Assembly (NCBI GenBank): GCA_905250075.1
Contig: CAJNOP010000003.1
Coordinates: forward strand, 2,236,961-2,300,960
DNA from: Rotaria sp. Silwood1
Taxonomy: Eukaryota; Rotifera; Eurotatoria; Philodinida; Philodinidae
DNA: 64,000 bases
Direction: 5' to 3'
Numbering within the stretch: position 1 is the first letter of the stretch; each line of letters opens with the position of its first letter. The translations under genes were made by a program, and so were the position numbers. The notes below the pieces were generated by a model that saw only the letters and a list, made by a program, of their open reading frames with translations, had not been told where the DNA came from and made no database searches. Below are positions 34,670 through 49,682 of this stretch, piece after piece.

Positions 34670-37600
34670 ATGGCTCATCAAATTAATCCTCATCAACAAA
34701 AATTAGCAGAAAAATTAACAATTCTTAATGATCGAGGAATTGGAATGTTAACAAGAATATTTAATATTAAAAAAGTAAAACATTTGTTTCATCACAAAGA
34801 TGAATATGATTTTTTTTTCAATCGAAGAACTAATTAAACAATTTGTCATAAAGACTTAATAGTCTTTTTAATTGTAAAGAATACAGTTTCTACTATAAAA
34901 CTAAGCAATCATATTCTTTTCACAATCGTCACTGAAAGCTAGAAAGTTCTCTATATGCTTTAAAAATTTTGAAAAAAATCCATAGTCACTAAGAAAGTTA
35001 GTGTTATTGTACATATTTTATCAGGTTTTATAGTGCTACAAAACGGTATTGTAAATAGGTAAAAATAACATTTTAAAAATACTGAGAAAAACTTCATTAA
35101 ACATTGTAGGAAGAAAATCAAGTTTTGAATAAATCTGTTTCCTTGAAGAACCTGTCGGATATTTTCATACTATTAGAAAGTCTACGTCACACTGCTTACA
35201 CTCACACATTACGTTCCTAAAACTTTTTAGTCTTCAGGAAGTATTTAGAATGAAAAGTTTTTACATTATCGATTTTTTTTAAACAGGAACTCATGTTATC
35301 AAAAAAAAAAAAGAAACAATTTCAATTGAAAATATGTATGTGACTGTTAGATTTTATATTTGCTATAGTTCGTACCCTGTGTGTTTGGGTTATGCTAAAT
35401 AATTATTTGCTGCTCGGTGTTTAATCTTGGCTTGATAACGCAATGGAATTCGAAAGAATTGAATTATGTCTTGAAAGCATTCGGTTTTTCTGCTTAATCG
35501 AATTTAAAAAGCTTCTGCACTAAATCAAAGGAAACATAATAACGACGCGAAAGAAAAAGATTTCGATTGTAAGGTGAATACGATATATTTATTTTAGGCA
35601 TGTGCTGAGACAAAATCTAAACCAGCTTTTCTTCTCGATAAAAATCTCGAATCGGTTCTACGTCAAATACAAAAGAAATTTCCAGCAGTTGATAAAGTAT
35701 TTATATTTTATTGTTAAAAAAATACTTGAAACTCTAATATTCAAATTTTAATAGAGTCAATTTCAAACACTTACATCTATTAAAACTGATATAATTAAAT
35801 CACTTGCAATATATTATTTTACATTTGTTGATCTTTTAGAATTTCGAGTAAGCTTTTGTTTTGTTTTTTTTTTCCAAAATCAATTATAATGAAATTTTAT
35901 CTGTCAGGATCATGTTACCGATTTATTAACTACTATTGATGCTTGTCAAGTTCATTTTGATATTGTATGTATATAAAATTCATATTTTTGTTTTCTAAAA
36001 TGAATTTTTTTTTCTTATTAAATCCTAGGCACTTAATTATGATTTAACAAAATCATATTTAGATTTAATCTCAACATATATATCACTTATGATACTTTTA
36101 TCACGTGTTGATGATCGTAAAATAGTTCTTGGTTTATATAATATAGCAACAGATTTAATACATGGTCATGGTGATGCAAGTTTTCCACGTCTTGGTCAAA
36201 TGATAATTGATTATGAACAACCATTACGTAAATTACATGATGAATTTGTTCCTCATGTACGTTCAATTGGTGATGCTATACAATCTTTAGCACCTGTATA
36301 TGATCGTCGTACATGTAAAGTATCTGATTGGCGTGCTAAAAATTTACTTAGTTTACTTGCTACATCTCAAACAGCACATTTAATGGATACATCTGAAATT
36401 TTACCATGTGAATATTTATCACAAGAAGCAATTGAACGTTGGATTATTTATACAATGATTGTATGTCCACAACAATTAATAATGAATTCAAAATGTATGC
36501 AATTATTTGAAAAAGCTTTATCAAGTAGTTTTGTTCATGTACTTTATCGTGATGAATTATTATTAACACATCAATATCTACATCAAAATTTAGATATTTA
36601 TAAATCATATAGACAATTAAAATTAACGGAATTATTAAATGATACATTTAAAAAAGCTATTTCTGAACAACCTTTATATAGACGTGAAAGACGAAAATAT
36701 ATTCGACCACAATTAAAAGAATTAGCATTAGTTTTTGCTGATCAGCCTGCATTACTTGGTAAATAAAATTTTTATTTTAAAAAGAAGTTAACTATATTTC
36801 ATAATAAATATGAATATAAAAAATATTGAAGTAAATGATAATATATTATTTATCAACATTACAGGATGATGATTTTTGTATTTGTATTAAATTTAAAAGA
36901 TTTTAGGCTCCTCCTCAAGAACACAAGCGAAACTTATTTTCGAAATCTCTTTTTCTGAAAAAAGAACACCATATTCACAGATGTATACGAGCAGTATAAA
37001 AGACAAGCTTTTGTCATAGCTGTCTCATGAAATTGAAACAATGAAAATATTTGAAACTTTTACAATAAGCCATTCTCATGAAGTTCTGTTTCTATAGAAA
37101 ACTTCAAGTCAAAATTTGAGCATGAATTTTTCTTGTGTTTCTAAGGGAGACGATACCATTGACTTCAAAAATATTGTAAAAATGCATCATATCAACAGCA
37201 TAAGCTATGGGTCTGAACACGTTTCGGAGTGTTTAGATCTCATTAGGTAATGAAATTTGGATTGAGAGTTATAAAATTCTAATATTTATGAAAAGATTGT
37301 TTCTATCCCTTTCTGCGATGGCTTTAAACTCTACCGTTTATCATATTTAAACTATCAGATTGATTGAAGTCTTGAACAGAACTGAATCTTTCCTTGAAAT
37401 TGAATAAGACAACATAGATTTCCAATAATTGACTATCATGCATCTAAAATCGAGAAAAACAAGAGTGTGTTATTATCTTCTTGTACTTTCATTACCAAAT
37501 GTTAAGATCTATAGGTTCTTTTTCTTTTAAATTATGAATCATTTTTTGACGCTACCAATAATACATTCCTTATATGATGACTTACTACTACGATTTATTG

Positions 37601-40600
37601 AAATTTATCTAACGAGAAAACCTCTTCTATTGTCACTAGTCAATAGAACTAATATTTTTACTATAGGTAGGTCTCATAGATATCTAAATGTCTTGAAAAT
37701 TTCAGCCTATATTAATATGTTTTTCTTGAGATATAACAATCATGGGTCACAAAAAAAGGTATGAAAGTCCAATGTTTTCAATATTCGATATCTCAAGAAA
37801 AACATCCCATTAGACTGAAATTCCCTCATAAGAAAAATAAACTTTGTTAGAGAAGAAAATTAAATTTTTCATTTTATTTTTTCTGAACGTTTCGATATTC
37901 ATATTTTAGGTCCAAAACTTTTAACTGCTTTTACTGCATTAAGTTTAGCACGTGATGAAATTGTTTGGTTATTACGACATAGTGAAAATTTTCCAGCTAA
38001 ACTACAAAAAGAAACAAATAAAAAAACCGCTGGAACAACACGAGATGATTATAGTGATCGAACATATCCAGAATTTTTATTTTATATCGGTAAATTTTTC
38101 TGTGTTTTTGTTTTTTGTTTGTCTTTAATTTATTTATTTTTATTTAGAGGAACTTCGTCATTTAATAACTATATATTCCTCTGTAATAAAACAATATTAT
38201 ACAGAATGTTTATCAACACTTGATTCAAATGATTTACAATCAAATATAAAAAATCTTAATATGTCATGTACAGAAGATGAATCAATATTATTAACATCAT
38301 TTTATAATACAATAACAACATTATCAACATCAACAAGTGCTGATTTACGTGCATTACGTCTTGATTGGTTTCGTATGCAAGCATATACAAGTGTAACAAA
38401 AAAATCATCATTATCATCAATATCACTTTCACATAATGAAAATTTTGCACAAATAATGAATACAATTTGTTTTCATTCAAAATGTGTTGATGATATTGAA
38501 ACATTATTATATGAAACAAGTGATTTATCAATATTTTATTTTTATTTAACACAATTTGATCATTTATTTTCATCATGTATTTATTATCCATCACAAATAC
38601 GTTATGCTATTGCATTTCCATTAATATGTCAACATTTTATAAATGCAACACATGAATTATGTCCTGAAGAACGACAACAAATTGGAGATTTAAGTTTAAA
38701 AAGTGCACATGCTTTTATTGATGAAATATGTAAACAAATAAAAAGTACTGTTTCAGAAATTGCTAATGAATATTTTCTTATGAATGAACAGGTATGATTT
38801 AAAATAAACTTTTACTTAGTTTAAAAACATATGTAGATTTTTGATCTATAAGACAACAGTTTTCTTATTTTAATATTATCTATTATTTCTATAAGAGAAA
38901 AAAACATATAGTCTGGGGAATTAAAGACTAGATGCAAATATTTCCGTTTATTCAAAAAATAACAACATTCTGAATAAAAAAATTTTAAACAGTTTATCCT
39001 AAATCGTTTCTCATATCATAATCTATGGACAACATTATTGTTTGTTTTTTTCTTTTTAGCTTTTACCTAAAAATGCAGTTATATCTCGTTTACGAAAAAA
39101 AATTCCAACTGAACAATTATCTAAAAAACACAGTTCATCATCTAAACATGATTCAACAACTAGTTCAAATGCACAATCTGTTAAATTAGCCTTACCAGGT
39201 GATGAATCACGTCGATCAAATCGTCGTGATATGACAAAAACTGATAAATTAATGATGGTACTTAATGAATTATGTTTTTCAATATCATATCGTAAACAAA
39301 TAACAATATGGGAACATAAATTTTTACCAAATGAATATTTAATATCACATTTAGAAAATCGTTTTAATAAATCTTTATCAGAAATGGTTAATTATCGTCC
39401 ACCAGCTATGGAAATAGCTAAACCATCTGAATTATTATCATCTGTTGAATCTTATATGGATATTTTAACATTAGTTGAATCTCATTGTCAAATTGATACA
39501 ACAAGAATATTTAATGAAGTACTTTTACAACAAAGTCAACCATTAGATAGTGCAGGAAATGAAACAATAACATCATTATATACACATTGGTTTCTTGAAG
39601 TACTTGTTAAACGTATTACAATGGGTACTATTGTTTATTCACCTATTCGTCGATCATTTGTTAGTATTCATCAACAAGATTTAACATTACCATTTGATCC
39701 CGAAGAATATGCTTCATTTAATGAATTAAGAGCATTAGTCGAATTAATTAAACCATGTAAGATTTATTTAAATTTAATTATCATATTGTTTTTTAAAACA
39801 GTTTGAAGTCAATCATAGAAAGACTGATTATAGAAATATATAAAATTGGAATTAAAGAAAATCATTTGTATATAGTAATAAAGAAATTATAATCATTAAA
39901 ACTACCGTCATCGACCATTTCAGAGTCACTTATTGAAATGTACAAAAATAGTGTATTGTTTTATGAAAATAATTTTGTTTAAAAGACCTTCATTATTTAA
40001 GAAATTGTTATAAAATTGTGTACACTAGTAGTTAATGGTTACAATTATTTTAAAATGTGCTCTAACTATGTCGTACATCATTCCAGTTCGGTTCTTATAT
40101 CAAAAACTTTATGTTTCATAGGGCTAAAAACACTTCCAACAAAAAAAAAAAAAACAATTTTGTCTAATCAACAGTACGATAAATCAGTTAGTTTTTCTTG
40201 TTGATTCATAATGTCTCTAAAAATTCAAGTAGAAACTCAAAAATCAGAAGATTTAGTAATACTGAGCTTGCGATCAAAATAAGATCTTTTTCTAGTTGAA
40301 AATTTAAAAATTTATTAGATAATTTATAAAGATCAGAATCACAAGAAACCTTACTGAGACTAGAAACTAACTTTTACTAGTTTACTGAATAGGCAATCCC
40401 ATATAATTCTATCACAAATAAGATTCTGCTGAGGAATTTCAACAATAAAAATTAACGTAGAAAACCATTCGAAAAATAATGACAACTACACTTTATTGAA
40501 TATTTTATCCACCGTAGAGATGAAATCGAACATTCGCCCTTCCGAAGCTTTTAATTACCCGTTCGAAAGAGAAAATCTGTATAAAATACTAGATTAGACG

Positions 40601-41654
40601 AAATTTTTAACAAAAATCAATTGCGTTATATTCATCTTTATAAATTATACATTTTGATGGATTTTTTTTGTGTTTATGAATGTTTTCTTTTTGTATTTTA
40701 GACGGTTGTAAATATTTATGTGAAATGATTCTTTATCGTTGTGTTCAACAAATAAATGAAATACGAAAATTAACTCATAGTCAACGTGATTTATTAAATA
40801 ATCTTCGTATAAATTTTGATAAACCAACACAAATGAAACTTTATTTAAAACAACTTGAACATGTTGATTTACTATTACAACGTGTTATATTAATTGGTGT
40901 TTTATTACAATTAAAAAATCTTATTGAAGAAGCATTACAAGATGTTTTATATAAACGTATGCCATTTTTAATGGTTACATTAGAACATTTTTATTCACAA
41001 TATAAAACAACAACATTTTCAAATGATCCACAACATCATTTACTTATAAATGAAATGATTTCATCAACAGGTACATCAACAATTATCGATTCAACATTAT
41101 GTCAAGCATTAATAAATCAAAAAAATTCTATGAATAATAATAATAATAATACTAATGATCAAACATCAACAACAAATGAATCCGATGAATATATACTTTC
41201 ATGTTTAATTATGGTTTATATAGCTGTTGCATTACCACGTTTAGCAAGACTTGAATCAACAAAATATATTGTTGCATTAGATGCACATGCAAATAATTGT
41301 CATTGTTTAATACGTGCTATAAATACATTAATAACAACATTTTTTTTTGAACATGGTCAAAGACATATTGAAGATCGTTGTAAAGAATTTCTTGCATTAG
41401 CATCATCAAGTTTATTACGTTTAATTGATGTTGATTGTGGACAAAATACAAAATATTCAAATACAAATAATAATTCAACATCAAATAATTCAAATGGTTT
41501 ATCAAATGATATAATACATAAAGAAGCAACATATATATTACTGGAACAATTTGTTAATCAATGTCCATATTTAACACGTGATTTACTTGAAACATGTTTT
41601 CCATCAAGTGTTTTACGTAATGCTTTTTTTATTATTTCAAGTAATATCGAATGA
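34670..41654 (+). CDS. NCKAP1: Nck-associated protein 1 (HEM/NAP1, WAVE regulatory complex)
   Basis: Nine exons (34670-34774, 35598-35696, 35755-35847, 35908-35964, 36029-36758, 37910-38089, 38148-38791, 39060-39756, 40702-41654) join in phase to 1185 residues, close to the usual ~1130. The start [20 protein letters not shown] is diagnostic, and PRLGQMIVDYE-, [13 protein letters not shown], EIAKPSELL- and [17 protein letters not shown] segments follow in family order. The protein pairs with CYFIP as the Rac-responsive part of the WAVE complex that drives Arp2/3 actin assembly. Three introns (34775-35597, 36759-37909, 39757-40701) are 0.8-1.2 kb while the others are 50-270 bp. Poly-Asn/Ser/Thr inserts near the C-terminus (about 41140-41180 and 41455-41505) are species-specific. 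Confidence 0.95.
37697..37823. repeat. Intronic inverted repeat in NCKAP1
   Basis: AATTTCAGCCTA...ATGTTTTTCTTGAGATAT at 37697-37734 is matched by its imperfect reverse complement at about 37788-37823, with about 50 bp between. It sits in the long fifth intron of NCKAP1 and may be the remnant of a small foldback element. Confidence 0.6.
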
Positions 41655-42805
41655 ACAAAAACAAATTTTGTCAGATAAACAAAATCATTTTGTTTTTTTT
41701 TGTATAATAATAATCAGCTTCTTTGTTAGATATTTGTTGTGTTGTTTCTTTTTTTTTTGTCAACTTGTATTCTATCTTATTGTCATTTCTTTTTTTATAC
41801 ACACATGTATACATCTTATTTAAATATCGATATAAAAATATGCATGCGATTTGGAAACAAAAAAAAAGAATAACTATTTCATTGTCTTGTGTTTTCGTTA
41901 TAAGATACAATTGAAATCTTATTTCAAAGATATGATTAATAAAATGATGACAAAAAGATTTGACAAATGATTTGAGTATTTTTTCGTCTTTTTTTTTGAG
42001 TACAAATTTTATCGAGGGGTCACCGGATAATTCGTCACAGATGTGTAGATGTGAATAAAGATACTTTTGCGTAGTCTTAGCTACATGTCCATCGGCTCTC
42101 ACTCACCCGCTTTCGATAATATCTACAGGATTTTTTGAGGCTAGTATGTCATGCGACTAATCTTAATCTCGCATTAATTACAGTAGGTAATGTTGATAAA
42201 GAAATATTCTTACGATCGAATACTAATAATCTTATATTTTTAGATGATGAGAAAATTTTTAGACGAATAAGAAAAAACTTAACACTTTTTGAATTGATAG
42301 TCTTCTTATATGCAAAGTTCAATGTTAAAATACTTGTTCGTCGAAATCAACATAGAATTTTCATTTTACTGTCTTAGTCAATAACGAAAATCTCCTTTAA
42401 CTATTCAGCTTCAAATGAACTATAAAAAAAAGTTTCCTTCGTTTTTAATTGTAGTAGTAATTTGAGAATAATTCTTTTGTATATTCATTCTATTAGAAGA
42501 TGGAAAACAAAAAACAAAGAGACTATCTCTTTCTAAAGATAAAACGTTTCATTTTTTAGGAAAACAATCGTATTAATTTACCTATGTATTTCATTTATGA
42601 ACGAGATGATCAATAATAATGATAGTTCTACAGAGATTGAAAACTGATACTTTTTGTTTATTGAATTATTTTATTTGAAGATGTTCTAAGAAAATCAAGG
42701 GGAAGTAAAGATCTATTCGAACGGTAGCCTTCATATTTTGAAGATAAGATAAATCTGTTGTTTTATATTAAGTTTTTCTTCGATTTTATTAATTGTTAAT
42801 CATTC
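41655..42805. other. 3' flank of NCKAP1 and intergenic, no gene seen
   Basis: Very T/A-rich with homopolymer runs. ORFs on both strands (such as 41671-42102 minus and 42135-42377 plus) have low-complexity translations and no domain. Confidence 0.4.
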
Positions 42806-42810
42806 AAAGG

Positions 42811-42883
42811 TTAGTATGGCTAAGTGATTAAGTTGTTTGACACATGCCATTAAAACACAGTGTTTGAACTTTGGCGCACCAAA
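42811..42883 (+). repeat. tRNA-like sequence (possible SINE head or tRNA pseudogene)
   Basis: The segment contains TGGCTAAGTGATTAAG, close to a tRNA Leu/Ser-type A box and D arm, and GTGTTTGAACTTT 38 bases later in the place of a B box, and ends GCGCACCA. The acceptor stem does not pair, so it is not a functional tRNA. A short inverted repeat (TTCTTAACA/TGTTAAGAA) follows at 42905-42928 and a foldback element at 43069, which suits a decayed tRNA-derived SINE. Confidence 0.4.
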
Positions 42884-43068
42884 AATAGAATGACCCGAGA
42901 TAAGTTCTTAACAGCTGTTTGTTAAGAAACATTTATTCGACAGTGTGCTAATTACGTTGGTAAAAACACTGGGCCCTGCTCGTAGTATGTCGTTAGTCAA
43001 CGAGAAACTCAAATGATTCAACGACAGGACTACAAGTAATGTCACTTGTAGAAAAACCATCGGGCATA

Positions 43069-43671
43069 TGAAACTATTGTCGAATTTTTTTAAAATGCCA
43101 GCCACCATTTTTTGAATCAGTCTTCACTAATGATAGCTATCGAGTTCAGGTTTTAGACATTCGATAGAGCGACGCGGGGGCATCTATCTATATGAGACTC
43201 ATTAGGACCAAAGAAGTTTTTTATGGTACATATTTAATTGCTAAGAGTTTTCGTTACCAATTTCATTAGTTTTCATAGAGACCTAGGCTTGAATTACACC
43301 AAGATGTAACTTGGAGGGTACTGTATCTGTGATAAAATTTTCAGCTCTTTCTATAATTGTCTCGAATACGATAGTTCGTTAAAATTCTGAGAATTTAACC
43401 CAAATTCCGGACTCTCTGAGCTACATTTTGGTGTAATTTAAGCCTACGTCTCTATGAAAACTCATGAAATTCGTAACGAGAACTCTTAGCAATTAAATAT
43501 GTACCATAAAAAACTTCTTTGGTCCTAATGAGTCTCATATAGATAGACGCTCCCTCCCCCGCGCCGCTCTATCGAATGGCTAAAACCTGAACTCGACAGC
43601 TATCAATGGTGAAGACTGATTCAAAAAATGGTGGCTGGCATTTTAAAAAAAATTCGACAATAACTTCAAAT
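43069..43671. mobile_element. Foldback element with ~250-bp terminal inverted repeats
   Basis: The sequence from TATTGTCGAATTTTTTTAAA at 43075 leftwards-in is repeated as reverse complement ending at 43671. Conserved arm segments include ATGCCAGCCACCATTTTTTG, AATCAGTCTTCACYAWTGAT and GAGACTCATTAGGACCAAAG. Arms are about 90-95% identical over about 250 bp and flank a short unique centre. There is no ORF of note. The flanks may carry TA but no certain target duplication. Confidence 0.85.
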
Positions 43672-44230
43672 ACTATCTTATAGTGCAAAATGGGGCACTT
43701 ATGCTTCTCATTGCTTCAAATAGAAAAAAAAATAGTAGTTCTAATCATTTAACTTAAAATATGATTGCAGTTCTCCTTTTTGCATTTACAACAATCGACA
43801 CTATTTATATCTCTCAAATATCTAGTCAGAATTCATATTAATTTTCTAGTAAGAGTATTATGATAAAAACCATTCAATCGCTTGTTTTCACATGATAACT
43901 TTTTGCGTGACACATATGCCAAAGAAAATAAATAACTTATTCGAAAAAAAAACAAAATAATCTAGTTAAACGTCATATGGCGGATACAAAGATATTGAAA
44001 GAAGAATATAAAATAGTTTCGATATATTTAATCAAACATTTTATGCATTCCTATGAGTGCATACTATGTGGTTAGCTTTGCATGAACAAAAAATAACAAA
44101 TTATATAATATACAAAAAGAAACACTATCTATTCTGTTTTATTTTGTCCTTATTGACCTCAGAGAAAAAATATGTTTTTTTTGTGCTTTTAGATCAAATA
44201 TTCAGAATGTAGACTCTAACACAGTTAAAT
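43672..44230. other. Intergenic, upstream of the F-box-like gene
   Basis: AT-rich spacer; no gene or repeat is seen. Confidence 0.4.
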
Positions 44231-47200
44231 ATGTCCAATTCATTCGTTGATACGTTACCTGTTGAAATTCTTTATCGCATATTTGATTATCTTGATATTC
44301 AATTTATTGTTTTATCACTTCGTTATGTTTGTAAACGTTTCTATTTAATATCTAATTCATATAATCGATATAATTTTAATTTTAAATCAATAGCTAAACC
44401 ATATTTTCATTTTATTTGTCAACTTATACCATTTGAAAATGTTATTTCACTTACATTATCCGATGAAGATGAAACACGAGGTCAAATTCAATTATTTCTT
44501 TCATTATATCATATTGAAAAATTTATTCGACTTCAATCATTAACTCTTCTTCAAATTAGTGAAGTTCATTTAAATATATTTTCAAATTATATTATTACGT
44601 CTTCATTAAAAAGTCTTTCAATTACTACACAAATAGTACATGCTGATGAAAATGCAACGCCATCTCTTCTATCATCAACTATAGCTCATCATACAGTGGA
44701 AAATCTTCATTTGAGTATATGGACTAAAGATTGGATTGATATTAAATGGCCTATTAATTGTACATTGCACTATATTCGAATTGCTAACAGTATAACACTA
44801 AAACAATTTTGTATTATTCTTCAAAATTCTCCTAATTTACGAACTCTTGTTTTAAAAGAAATTGGTATAGATGATAATGAAGCAAGCATACATACGAAAC
44901 CGTTTCGGCAATTGACATCACTAACATTCGAAAATGGACTTATAGAAACTAATATACTTGAACAATGTCTTTCATTAACACCTTTATTAACTTATCTAAA
45001 ATTAACTGGTACTGGATCTTTATTTAGTTCATCATTTGATGGTTTTCAATTAGAAAAAATAATTCGAAAAATTAATTCATTAAAAAAATTCGAATTGTTT
45101 CTTCATATTTTAACTTATTATGATTATCGTTCTCGTAATGTTGAACTTCTTATGACGTCATTTCGAACATCATTTTGGCTTGATAATATGAATTGTTTTA
45201 TTACTTGTGATTATATTATTAATTCACATAAACTAATGTTATATACTCTACCAATATGTACTACTCGTTTTATGTATCATACTGATTTGAAAAAAATTTC
45301 TTCATCAAATTTTACAACACAAAGCAATGAAAATGATATGGATAATGTAGAAAAATTACAATTACAATTAACTAAAGATTTGAATATTCTATCAAAAGAA
45401 GAGGTAATTAATATACAAATACAAAATGATCAGATTTTTTAAGAATGTTGAATTGACATAAATCTTCTTTTGTTTTATTCGAAGGTTCAAAATGTAGAGA
45501 ATAGAATGAGTCAACACATTTTCAATGTCAAAGGATCAGGGACGATAAGGACACTTTCCGCCGTAAAACGTTTTGAAAAAAACTAATCATGATAATAAAC
45601 CAACCATGGATATACTCATTCACCTCACTTTGACATTGACATTTTTTTTTGCACTTATACTTTCTCACCATGCGCCTGCAGTTTTTTGATCTTTTAGTTT
45701 AGAATCAAACATATGCCAAAATATAGAGTTGACAGTGTGGATTGCAAATATAATTTTAGTTTTTTTTCTGAATCATTTCGATATATGAAAAGAGCGAATT
45801 TTCAAAAAAAAAGACTCCGGGTGAATAAGTACGCTGTTCTTTGTTTTTGATTGGTTATTGGCCTTGAATAATGTTCTAAACGTTTGGAAACAGATGTCAA
45901 ACAGATATTCAAGTATTCTTTATTTAATGATGCAGGGATTAAGACATTACCAATATGAGAAACAGCTCATTGATCTGGGTTACAAGCGAAAACCCTAGTG
46001 AATTGATGTTGACGACTCCTTTTGATGTTGTATTCTTGAAGCAGAAAAAAACACCTGCTGTTTTGAAGCAAAATTGACATTTAATAATGAAAAGTATTAT
46101 TTTTCAGATTACCTTTTCATATTTCTGGCATGCTGTGCATCGTTGTATACGTTTAACTGACGTAGTTGGTATTTCATTAGATAGAGGGCACTCTCTTATA
46201 AACAGTTTTTTTTTTCAAAAATTTAGAATAATACATGAAATCAATGAATTACTTTAAAAACAAATAAAAAAAGACGACCATGTTTGTTGCCCATAGTCAA
46301 AATATTGCATACTTTGCTTATTCATTTGTTAAAATGATTTAAAAAAAAAACTGAAAAGATATTCATGATTAGTGCTATGAATTCTATATTATGTCGTATG
46401 CTTGACTCAAAACGAAGAGAAACAAAATTCAGGGAAGTTCCAGTGTTGAAGTAAAGTGCATAACTATGCTCATAGTTGGCCTGTTATTACCTTATCGATC
46501 TTTGTCTGTTCCATATAGAAAAAAATTGGAAAATTTTAATCAAGTAAAACTTGTCAAATTGAAACATATTCTTGTTTTTTTCCTCAAGAGAATGTTTTGT
46601 CTAGTTTCTGGGTAAATCATTATCTTTTTTGTACATGTATTCGTCCTTCGGAATACTTAAGCTCAATAAACAATAATCGACTGATCTGTTTTAGATCATT
46701 TTTATTAAATACAAATACTTTTCTTTTTAGAACGAATTATTAACTCATGTCTTTTTTCGTAACGTTACAAATCTTACAATTGACAATACTAGTGAATGGC
46801 CACAAAGTTCATTACAATTTCTTTCAACTATTCTTGATCTTACACGTATTACAAGATTATCTTTATCAGTTAATTTTATCCCTGAACATATGTTAAATAC
46901 AGTTGCAAATATAAAAATATTACTTAGTAAAACATCAAATCTTCATTCATTATTATTATTTGATTATTGGACACCAGACAATTGTATGAAACGTATGAAA
47001 ACAATTTGTTCAATAATATCATCAAATATAAAACATTTAAAAATTCGTGTCAAAGATATCGATGATATTAAATATATTCTTGAACATATTGAACACTTAA
47101 CAAGTGTTACATTTGAATATGCACAAATATTAACAATTAATCGTCAAGAATTTATTCAATCTTTAACATGTGTAAAAAGATACTGTTCGTTATGGGATAG

Positions 47201-47240
47201 TCAATATGCATTACATGTGTGGCTTGGAAATAAGAAATAA
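44231..47240 (+). CDS. F-box-like protein with degenerate leucine-rich region
   Basis: Two exons (44231-45403 and 46731-47240) join in phase (…KEE|NELLTHVFF…) to 560 residues. Residues 6-45 form an F-box (DTLPVEILYRIFDYLDI…CKRFY), and the rest shows repeated Leu-spaced segments (LRTLVLKEIG, LTSLTFENG, LTYLKLTGTG, LTRITRLSLSV) like an LRR solenoid. F-box proteins link substrates to SCF ubiquitin ligases through SKP1; the substrate is unknown. Large families of such genes are common in bdelloids (background knowledge, not shown here). The intron is 1,327 bp, the longest in the window, and the exon 2 boundary is supported by a clean TTTCTTTTTAG acceptor. Confidence 0.8.
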
Positions 47241-47515
47241 ACTTTCTAGGAAATAGATTTTTATTTTTTATTTTATTTTATTTTTTGAATAAAATATCTG
47301 TTTCAATGATGAAAAAAAAAAGGAATTAACTTATGTTTCATCGTTTGCAAAATAGTTCATTAATCAATGATAGAAGTTAAACTAAACAAAAGAAAAAGGC
47401 GCGCTAAAACATTAAGTAATTTACATTAAATCTAGACAAAACCAGTGATTTAATCAAACAAAGCATCATCTGAATTTTTCGTTTTGTCTATTGTTTTTTG
47501 AGAAATAATTCTACA

Positions 47516-49548
<2,033 letters not shown>

Positions 49549-49566
49549 ACATTATTTATGATTTTA

Positions 49567-49590
49567 GTATTATTATTATTATTATTATTT
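49567..49590. repeat. (ATT)n microsatellite in the tubulin 3' flank
   Basis: About eight ATT units lie shortly after the alpha-tubulin stop codon, in the 134-bp gap between two convergent genes. Confidence 0.85.
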
Positions 49591-49682
49591 TCTCTGTATG
49601 TGATTGTATGTCGCCTGTCTTATTCTCTAAGTGAAAAAAAGAAGTTTTAAACAAATGAATTCATTTTAGTTTTTCATTATTG

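Noticed and set aside
41671..42102. 143-codon minus ORF after NCKAP1
   Set aside because: It is low-complexity Lys/Ile/Tyr-rich, antisense to the NCKAP1 3' flank, without a domain or splice partners.
42811..42883. Functional tRNA gene
   Set aside because: The acceptor stem does not pair, the anticodon arm is not clear, and the B box deviates from the GGTTCRANNCC consensus.
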